From contig JAZQLI010000011.1 of NCBI GenBank assembly GCA_045542595.1, forward strand, positions 1 through 10,292: DNA of 10,292 nucleotides, written 5' to 3'. A model generated the notes under the pieces. That model was given only the letters and a program-made list of their open reading frames with translations. It was not told the origin of the DNA and ran no database searches. Origin of the DNA: Scatosoma sp045542595. Its GTDB lineage: Bacteria; Bacillota; Clostridia; Christensenellales; Borkfalkiaceae. The position numbers were made by a program, and so were the translations under genes. Below, one piece after another: positions 6,410 through 10,292 of this stretch; position 1 is the stretch's first letter, and each line of letters starts with the position of its first letter.

Positions 6410-7780
6410 ATGCAAAAAGAAATCCCTTATAAAATTTATTTGGAAGAGAGTGAACTCCCCAAACAATGGATGAATTTACGCGCGTTTATGAAAAACAAAC
6501 CCGCGCCGCTGTTAAATCCCCAAACGCAACAACCTATGACGCAAGCGGAACTTTCGCAAATCTTTTGCGAAAAACTTGCTCAGCAGGAAATAGACGATAC
6601 TACTCCCTATTTTGATATTCCCGAAGAAGTAATAGGCTTTTATAAAATGTACCGCCCCGCACCCCTTGTGCGTGCGTACTGCTTGGAAAAAGCGTTAGAT
6701 ACTCCGGCACATATTTATTATAAATTTGAAGGGAATAATACAAGCGGTTCGCATAAGCTCAACTCGGCAGTGGCACAAGCGTATTACGCCAAAGAACAAG
6801 GCTTAAAGGGCGTAACCACCGAAACGGGCGCAGGGCAATGGGGTACGGCGCTTTCTATGGCGTGTTCGTATTTCGGGCTCGATTGTCAGGTGTATATGGT
6901 AAAATGCTCGTACGAACAAAAACCCTTCCGCAGAGAAGTAATGCGTACCTACGGCGCAAAGGTTACTCCGTCCCCTTCTACAACCACCGAAGTGGGTAGA
7001 AAAATTTTACAAGAATTCCCCGGCACGAACGGTTCGCTTGGTTGCGCCATTTCCGAAGCGGTAGAAACGGCGTCGAAATTAGACGGATACCGTTATGCAC
7101 TGGGCAGCGTTTTAAACCAAGTATTGTTGCATCAATCGGTTATCGGTTTGGAAACGAAAGCCGCACTCGATAAATACGGTGTGCAAGCGGATATCGTTAT
7201 CGGCTGCGCGGGCGGCGGTTCAAACCTTGGCGGTTTAATTACTCCGTTTATGGCGGAAAAATTGCAGGGCAAAGCCGATTATCAGTTTATCGCCGTCGAA
7301 CCTGCTTCCTGCCCGTCGCTCACGCGCGGTAAATATGCGTACGATTATTGCGATACGGGCAAAGTATGCCCCCTGTCCAAAATGTATACGCTCGGTTGCG
7401 GATTTATTCCTGCTCCGTCGCACGCAGGCGGACTGCGCTATCACGGTATGACAAGTACTCTTTCCCAACTCTACGACGACGGATTTATGGAAGCGCGTAG
7501 CGTAAAACAAACGGAAGTATTTGAAGCGGCGGAATATTTCGCGCGCGTGGAAGGCATTTTGCCCGCGCCCGAATCGGCGCACGCTATCCGCGTAGCCATT
7601 GACGAAGCGAAAAAATGCAAGCAAACGGGCGAGCAAAAGAATATCGTGTTCGGCTTGACGGGTACGGGATATTTCGATATGATGAGTTATGAAAAATTCC
7701 ACGACGGAAAAATGACCGATTATATCCCTACGGACGAAGAAATCGCTAAAGGTCTTGCAGGCTTACCCGCCTTGAAATAA
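6410..7780 (+). CDS. trpB: Tryptophan synthase beta chain, TrpB2 type
   Basis: This PLP enzyme joins indole and serine to make tryptophan. The 456 residues and the long N-terminal extension place it in the TrpB2 subgroup rather than the shorter classical TrpB (about 400 residues). Key sites: the PLP lysine K116 in SGSHKLNSAVAQAYY, TTETGAGQWG (136-145), and the PLP-phosphate loop GGGSN (268-272). The ribosome binding site AAAGGAG stands seven bases before the ATG. It is transcribed alone behind a tryptophan T-box and followed by a strong terminator. No trpA or other trp gene is in the window, so it probably makes tryptophan from free indole or from a distantly encoded partner. TrpB2 proteins lack the contacts needed for tight TrpA binding; indole salvage is inference from that and from the isolated locus. 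Confidence 0.95.
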   Translation: MQKEIPYKIYLEESELPKQWMNLRAFMKNKPAPLLNPQTQQPMTQAELSQIFCEKLAQQEIDDTTPYFDIPEEVIGFYKMYRPAPLVRAYCLEKALDTPAHIYYKFEGNNTSGSHKLNSAVAQAYYAKEQGLKGVTTETGAGQWGTALSMACSYFGLDCQVYMVKCSYEQKPFRREVMRTYGAKVTPSPSTTTEVGRKILQEFPGTNGSLGCAISEAVETASKLDGYRYALGSVLNQVLLHQSVIGLETKAALDKYGVQADIVIGCAGGGSNLGGLITPFMAEKLQGKADYQFIAVEPASCPSLTRGKYAYDYCDTGKVCPLSKMYTLGCGFIPAPSHAGGLRYHGMTSTLSQLYDDGFMEARSVKQTEVFEAAEYFARVEGILPAPESAHAIRVAIDEAKKCKQTGEQKNIVFGLTGTGYFDMMSYEKFHDGKMTDYIPTDEEIAKGLAGLPALK

Positions 7781-7797
7781 TAGGAAACAGATAGGGG

Positions 7798-7830
7798 AAA
7801 ACACTTGCGTTTCACCGCAAGTGTTTTTTT
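7798..7830 (+). terminator. Strong intrinsic terminator of trpB
   Basis: A perfect 12-bp stem (7798-7809 with 7816-7827, core ACACTTGCG/CGCAAGTGT) has a six-base loop and a T-run at 7824-7830. It begins 17 bases after the trpB stop. Confidence 0.93.
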
Positions 7831-8077
7831 GTTTGCCCATTTACCGCAAGTGCGGTTATCCGCATATTTTTTATGCCATAAGACAGCCTTGTCCCCTACC
7901 GATACGCCTTATTTTCGCAGTCGAATTTTGTCGGCGCGTTTTGTTTTTTGTCGATTTTGGGAATATGCGGCACTCCGCATTTGCCCGTTGCCGCAAGCGT
8001 GAAAATCCCCCATTTTTCGATAAGAAAATTTTGTCGTATGCAAAAACGGGCATTTGTTAAAGGCTAAGAAACGTTTC
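7831..8077. other. Non-coding stretch with small inverted repeats
   Basis: No convincing gene was found between the trpB terminator and the Cys-rich gene. Short frames exist on both strands, but none has a ribosome binding site or family signature. Visible structure: ACCGC/GCGGT with an AAGT loop (7843-7856), ATGCGG/CCGCAT with a CACT loop (7965-7980), a long-range pair TGCCCGTT (7982-7989) with AACGGGCA (8045-8052), and the palindrome GAAACGTTTC (8069-8078). ACCGCAAGTG occurs at 7814-7823, inside the trpB terminator, and again at 7843-7852. This could be an interspersed repeat, a structured RNA or decayed sequence. No promoter or terminator for it was identified. Confidence 0.4.
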
Positions 8078-8362
8078 CTACTTTTTCGCATTTACTTCAC
8101 TTTCTTCCTTTTCTTCAAACATAATTTGTCGAAGAATTACAATCTCGTTAAGTATATCGTTCAATTTATTTTTCGCTACTTTTTCACGCAAAATGCGCTT
8201 AGCGTAATTACTTCTCCAAAATTCACATTGTTGGTGCTTATTAACCGTTTCGTTACACTTGCGGCATAAACCATAATCCAACTTGTCAAATTGACACAGT
8301 TCTTTTGTATAATATGCTTTATAATTTCCGCAATTCCAACACGCCTTATTTTTCCTTTCCAT
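8078..8362 (-). CDS. Small six-cysteine protein, putative zinc-binding, unknown function
   Basis: This 94-residue protein has six cysteines in a regular arrangement, C8-x2-C11-x11-C23-x9-C33-x2-C36-x9-C46: two CxxC pairs, each followed by a single Cys, suggesting one or two zinc sites. Aromatic residues flank them (CWNCGNYKAYY, CEFW). Residues from about 56 to 85 are charged and probably helical, perhaps a coiled coil. No family name can be given with confidence. The ATG at 8362 is chosen because AGGAG sits close upstream (on minus, AGGAGAAAAAA then ATG). An in-frame start further up at 8419 would run through the promoter and operator and is rejected. It is read from a consensus promoter whose spacer is an operator palindrome, divergent from the Xre gene, so it is the likely target of that repressor. 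Similar Cys-rich small proteins occur on mobile elements, but that is a recollection, not a search. Confidence 0.75.
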   Translation of the reverse strand: MERKNKACWNCGNYKAYYTKELCQFDKLDYGLCRKCNETVNKHQQCEFWRSNYAKRILREKVAKNKLNDILNEIVILRQIMFEEKEESEVNAKK

Positions 8363-8390
8363 TTTTTTCTCCTGAGTACTTATCGAATAA

Positions 8391-8419
8391 ATTATAACAC
8401 TAATTTTAGTGTATGTCAA
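8391..8419 (-). promoter_or_regulatory. Consensus promoter of the Cys-rich gene
   Basis: On minus, TTGACA (8414-8419) and TATAAT (8391-8396) both match sigma-A consensus perfectly with 17 bases between. The spacer is almost entirely filled by a palindrome, so such a strong promoter is probably held in check by a bound repressor. Confidence 0.9.
8397..8412. promoter_or_regulatory. Operator 1: 16-bp palindrome in the spacer of the Cys-rich promoter
   Basis: ACACTAATTTTAGTGT is a perfect inverted repeat with 7-bp arms around two central T. It lies exactly between the -35 and -10 boxes of the minus-strand promoter, where a bound dimer would exclude RNA polymerase. The Xre protein encoded 40 bases away is the obvious candidate ligand. 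Confidence 0.8.
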
Positions 8420-8446
8420 GTAAAAACACGCAACTTAGTGTAAAAT
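8418..8446 (+). promoter_or_regulatory. Weak promoter of the Xre gene giving a leaderless message
   Basis: TAAAAT (8441-8446) is a plausible -10 whose start point would fall at or within a base or two of the ATG at 8453. The -35 at 17-base spacing (8418-8423, AAGTAA) is poor. The arrangement recalls weak repressor-maintenance promoters of phages, with translation starting at the very 5' end of the RNA. Confidence 0.55.
8426..8441. promoter_or_regulatory. Operator 2: imperfect copy over the Xre promoter
   Basis: ACACGCAACTTAGTGT matches operator 1 at 12 of 16 positions, keeps one perfect half-site TTAGTGT (8435-8441) and the outer ACAC, and starts 29 bases downstream of operator 1. It reaches the first base of the Xre -10, as expected for weaker autorepression. 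Confidence 0.65.
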
Positions 8447-8452
8447 AGAAAT

Positions 8453-8662
8453 ATGAAAACATTTGGTGAAAATTTAAAATATTTTAGAAAATTAAATAAG
8501 ATTAGTCAAGCAGATTTCGCTAATAGGATAAACACCACGCAACAACGGGTAAGTGAATGGGAATGCGATAAGGTTGAGCCTTCTTTATATAATATAATAA
8601 AAATTTTAACAGTATTTAGGCTTACTTTTGAAGAATTAACGGAAGGCATTGAAATAAATTAA
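8453..8662 (+). CDS. Xre-family single-domain transcriptional repressor
   Basis: This 69-residue protein is essentially one helix-turn-helix domain of the Xre/Cro/CI type. LKYFRKLNKISQADFA precedes the turn, the recognition region is INTTQQRVSEWE (about 26-37), and the closing helices IIKILTVFRLTFEELTEG (48-65) complete the five-helix fold. There is no protease or dimerisation domain, so it should behave like a small Cro- or SinR-like dimer. No Shine-Dalgarno sequence precedes the ATG, and the -10 box lies six bases upstream, so it is probably translated leaderless. The gene is clearly more AT-rich than its neighbours, suggesting transfer. It most likely represses the divergent Cys-rich gene and itself through the two palindromes in the shared 90-base region. 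Confidence 0.9.
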   Translation: MKTFGENLKYFRKLNKISQADFANRINTTQQRVSEWECDKVEPSLYNIIKILTVFRLTFEELTEGIEIN

Positions 8663-8716
8663 AAATTAAGTTTACTATTAAACTCTCTCCATGCAAATTT
8701 TACAAAATACGGATAT

Positions 8717-8757
8717 ACCAAAAAAAGAAAGGGCTACTTGCCCTTTCTTTTTTTGGT
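8717..8757. terminator. Bidirectional terminator between Xre gene and tRNA-Ala
   Basis: A perfect 17-bp stem (8717-8733 with 8741-8757) has a seven-base loop. Each arm carries a run of seven A or T, so it gives an RNA hairpin with a T-run in both directions. It would end the Xre message on plus and the tRNA-Ala transcript on minus. The outermost base pair overlaps the last base of the tRNA CCA. Confidence 0.9.
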
Positions 8758-8832
8758 GGTGGAGCTAAGGGGAGTCGAACCCCTGACCTTTTGAATGCCA
8801 TTCAAACGCGCTACCAACTGCGCTATAACCCC
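8757..8832 (-). tRNA. tRNA-Ala, anticodon GGC
   Basis: The full cloverleaf is present in 76 bases. The acceptor GGGGTTA pairs with TAGCTCC (two G-T wobbles), the D-arm carries GCGCAGTTGGTAGCGC, the anticodon stem TTTGA/TCAAA encloses loop ATGGCAT with GGC at positions 34-36, and the T-arm is AGGGG TTCGACT CCCCT. Discriminator A and the CCA tail are encoded. It reads GCC and GCU alanine codons. Position 32 is A rather than the usual pyrimidine. Confidence 0.95.
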
Positions 8833-8844
8833 AAGTGCTTTTTT

Positions 8845-8874
8845 ATTATATCGTAAAATTCGTTTCGCCGTCAA
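8845..8874 (-). promoter_or_regulatory. Promoter of tRNA-Ala
   Basis: On minus, TTGACG (8869-8874) and TATAAT (8845-8850) are 18 bases apart. The -10 lies 12 bases before the mature tRNA 5' end. Confidence 0.8.
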
Positions 8875-8936
8875 CAATTTTTACATAGTTTTTATAAAAA
8901 TTTCGTTTGAAAAGGCTAACACCCCTAAAAAACCGA

Positions 8937-8965
8937 TTGACTTTTATCATACACGGTGCTATAAT
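8937..8965 (+). promoter_or_regulatory. Promoter of tRNA-Val
   Basis: TTGACT (8937-8942) and TATAAT (8960-8965) are 17 bases apart. The -10 ends 15 bases before the mature tRNA 5' end. Confidence 0.88.
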
Positions 8966-8980
8966 AAGCATAGTCGTTTT

Positions 8981-9058
8981 GGAGGCATAGTCTCAGTTGG
9001 TTAGAGCGCTCGCTTCACATGCGAGAGGTCGTAGGTTCAAGTCCTACTGTCTCCACCA
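8981..9058 (+). tRNA. tRNA-Val, anticodon CAC
   Basis: The acceptor GGAGGCA pairs with TGTCTCC over seven positions, the anticodon stem CTCGC/GCGAG holds loop TTCACAT with anticodon CAC (reads GUG), and the T-arm is GTAGG TTCAAGT CCTAC. Discriminator A and CCA are encoded. The D-stem is odd: TAGTCTCAG stands where TAGCTCAG is usual, so the 5' strand carries one extra T. With CCA the gene is 78 bases long. The stem can still form as G-C, a bulged T, then CTC/GAG. It has a good promoter and terminator of its own, so it is probably expressed. Confidence 0.9.
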
Positions 9059-9060
9059 CC

Positions 9061-9098
9061 AAACTTCTCGGAAAGATATCCCGAGAAGTTTATTTTTT
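9061..9098 (+). terminator. Intrinsic terminator of tRNA-Val
   Basis: A perfect 11-bp stem, AAACTTCTCGG (9061-9071) with CCGAGAAGTTT (9081-9091), has a nine-base loop and a T-run (9093-9098). It starts three bases after the CCA. Confidence 0.93.
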
Positions 9099-9099
9099 A

Positions 9100-9128
9100 T
9101 TGACATTTTATATAAACGGTGTTAAAAT
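9100..9128 (+). promoter_or_regulatory. Promoter of the CrtC/AttH-like gene
   Basis: TTGACA (9100-9105) and TAAAAT (9123-9128) are 17 bases apart. The promoter begins right after the T-run of the tRNA-Val terminator. A second TATAAT at 9134-9139 has no matching -35. Confidence 0.8.
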
Positions 9129-9161
9129 AGTCATATAATACTATGACAGGTGGAAACAAAT

Positions 9162-10226
9162 ATGAAACCGAACGTAAAAATTAAAACCGCTCAAGAAATG
9201 GGCTTATCCAACGAAGTTGCCGTATTTGAAGACGGCTTACGCACAGGACCGCAATCGGGCAACTACGAATGGTGGTATACCGATTGTAAATTCCCCGATG
9301 GCAGCAGTCTTGTTATCATCTTTTTTTCTAAACCCGTAACGTCGATGGCAAATACATTCCAGCCGTATGTTTCTTTCGATTTTCTCTCCCCCACACACGA
9401 ACATATTCATACCGAATTTAAGTGCGACGATTATTCCCTTTCCAAAGAACGTTGCGACGTTCGCATCGGGGATTGTTACATTAAAGGCGATTTAAAGCAC
9501 TACGATATTTATTTCAAAAACGACGTTGTAGAAGCGAAAGTAACGCTGGACGGCAGCGTTCCGTCTTGGCGACCCTATTCTGGACATTTATACTTTAACG
9601 AAAAGGAATATTTTGCGTGGTTACCAGCCATTCCCGAAGGCGTTGTAAAAGCCGAATTTAAAACCGCAAACGAATCGTTTACCTTGGAAGGTACGGGTTA
9701 TCACGACCATAACTGGGGAAACAAGCTGATGATTTTCCTTATGAACGACTGGTACTGGGGCAGAGCGAAAATAGGCGATTACGTAGTGGTTTCGGCGTAC
9801 ATTTACGCCAACAAAAAATGCAAACACGCGCCCACTCCCGTGTTTATGCTTGCGAAAAACGGAAAAATTATCGCGGACGACGCGTACCGCTGCCTTTCTT
9901 ACGAAGAAAAAGATTTTGTAAAAGATTCTTACACCAAACGCCACGTAGCGAAAACTATCGTTTACGATTATAAAGACGATACCAGCGGCGAACGCTATCG
10001 CATTACCTATCAAAAAGGAACGGAAGAAGTAGAACGAAAAATTATGCGCGATATCATCGGTAAACCACTTGCGGCTATCTTTTATCTTTTGGGTTTCCGC
10101 GGTTCGTACCACCGTATGGGCGGCGTTGCTTTGGTGGAGCATTTCGTTGGCGACGAGCTTGTTGAAAGAGTAGAATCTCCTGCGATGTGGGAACAAATGT
10201 GTTTTGGCAAAGACAGAATTCAATAA
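9162..10226 (+). CDS. CrtC/AttH-like lipocalin-fold protein, function unknown
   Basis: This 354-residue soluble protein has hallmarks of the carotenoid 1,2-hydratase (CrtC)/AttH superfamily, a tandem lipocalin-like beta-barrel fold: SGNYEWWYTD (32-41), a mid-protein GTGYHDHNWGN (177-187), and DWYWGRA (196-202). In CrtC-type enzymes the H-D-H-N-W region lines the active site. No carotenoid genes are nearby, so hydratase activity on carotenoids is not implied. A hydrophobic small-molecule ligand or isomerase/hydratase chemistry is more open. No signal peptide is seen. The start is ATG 9162, eight bases after AGGTGG (9148-9153). An in-frame GTG at 9150 would add four codons but lies within that binding site. 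It has its own promoter and terminator and no operon partner here. Confidence 0.8.
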   Translation: MKPNVKIKTAQEMGLSNEVAVFEDGLRTGPQSGNYEWWYTDCKFPDGSSLVIIFFSKPVTSMANTFQPYVSFDFLSPTHEHIHTEFKCDDYSLSKERCDVRIGDCYIKGDLKHYDIYFKNDVVEAKVTLDGSVPSWRPYSGHLYFNEKEYFAWLPAIPEGVVKAEFKTANESFTLEGTGYHDHNWGNKLMIFLMNDWYWGRAKIGDYVVVSAYIYANKKCKHAPTPVFMLAKNGKIIADDAYRCLSYEEKDFVKDSYTKRHVAKTIVYDYKDDTSGERYRITYQKGTEEVERKIMRDIIGKPLAAIFYLLGFRGSYHRMGGVALVEHFVGDELVERVESPAMWEQMCFGKDRIQ

Positions 10227-10235
10227 TTTTGACAT

Positions 10236-10271
10236 AAAAAGCGGCTCGCCGTGTGGGCGTGCTTCTTTTTT
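10236..10271 (+). terminator. Probable terminator of the CrtC/AttH-like gene
   Basis: An interrupted hairpin begins about 10 bases after the stop. CGCC (10247-10250) pairs with GGCG (10256-10259), and the outer helix continues past two mismatches into A-T pairs ending in six T (10266-10271). Confidence 0.65.
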
Positions 10272-10292
10272 ATTGCTCTTTTACAGAAAACA

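Noticed and set aside
7235..7702. 155-codon minus-strand frame within trpB
   Set aside because: It is a shadow of the well-supported trpB gene, with no start signal or motif.
7848..7856. AAGTGCGGT, identical to the Haemophilus DNA uptake core
   Set aside because: A single 9-mer inside a small hairpin in a Gram-positive-type genome is best explained by chance.
7805..8091. Short open frames of 60-79 codons on both strands
   Set aside because: Several frames overlap on opposite strands, start inside or next to the trpB terminator or lack binding sites, and show no recognisable domain.
8363..8419. Longer 113-residue form of the Cys-rich protein
   Set aside because: The extension would be coded across the promoter and operator palindrome, upstream of the transcription start.
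8757..8832. Attachment site duplication at tRNA-Ala
   Set aside because: No second copy of the tRNA 3' end was found near the left side of the AT-rich island, and no integrase is present, so an attachment site is not called.
9150..9161. GTG start for the CrtC/AttH-like gene
   Set aside because: The GTG lies within AGGTGG, the binding site eight bases before ATG 9162.
9621..10235. 204-codon minus-strand frame within the CrtC/AttH-like gene
   Set aside because: It is antisense to a gene with clear motifs, promoter and binding site, and its own sequence shows no family signature.
1..10292. CRISPR array, insertion sequence or known defence system
   Set aside because: No regularly spaced repeats, transposase, Cas or restriction genes were seen on either strand.

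Overview
The window looks like chromosomal DNA from a Gram-positive anaerobe of the Clostridia, probably an uncultured gut lineage. Support: strong AGGAG-type ribosome binding sites, near-consensus sigma-A promoters, a tRNA-sensing T-box leader, the order rpmE - DUF1385 - prmC - prfA, and moderate GC with AT-rich intergenic DNA. The species cannot be named from the sequence alone.

Layout. (1) 1-3316, minus strand: a translation cluster read from a promoter at 3288-3316: rpmE (ribosomal protein L31), a hairpin with a T-tract, one 609-codon ORF fusing a DUF1385 membrane protein to the release-factor methyltransferase PrmC, and prfA (release factor 1). PrmC methylates the GGQ glutamine of the release factor encoded just downstream. 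(2) 3346-6047, plus strand: a divergent three-gene operon: a medium-chain dehydrogenase-like protein that has lost its zinc ligands, a cytoplasmic SGNH esterase, and a YfcE-type metallophosphodiesterase. (3) 6059-7830: a complete tryptophan T-box leader (UGG specifier, UGGC bulge, competing terminator) controlling a stand-alone TrpB2-type tryptophan synthase beta chain. (4) 7831-8756: a non-coding stretch with small inverted repeats, then an AT-rich two-gene module: a six-cysteine small protein and a leaderless Xre repressor, transcribed divergently across two copies of a 16-bp palindromic operator. (5) 8757-9098: two divergent tRNA genes, Ala(GGC) on minus and Val(CAC) on plus, each with its own promoter and terminator. 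(6) 9100-10271: a monocistronic CrtC/AttH-like lipocalin-fold protein with its own promoter and terminator.

The best candidates for something new are the DUF1385-PrmC fusion, the repressor/Cys-rich module with its duplicated operator, and the zinc-less dehydrogenase in the esterase/phosphodiesterase operon. The T-box-trpB unit is the most securely decoded regulatory element. No CRISPR array, insertion sequence, rRNA or recognisable defence system is visible.
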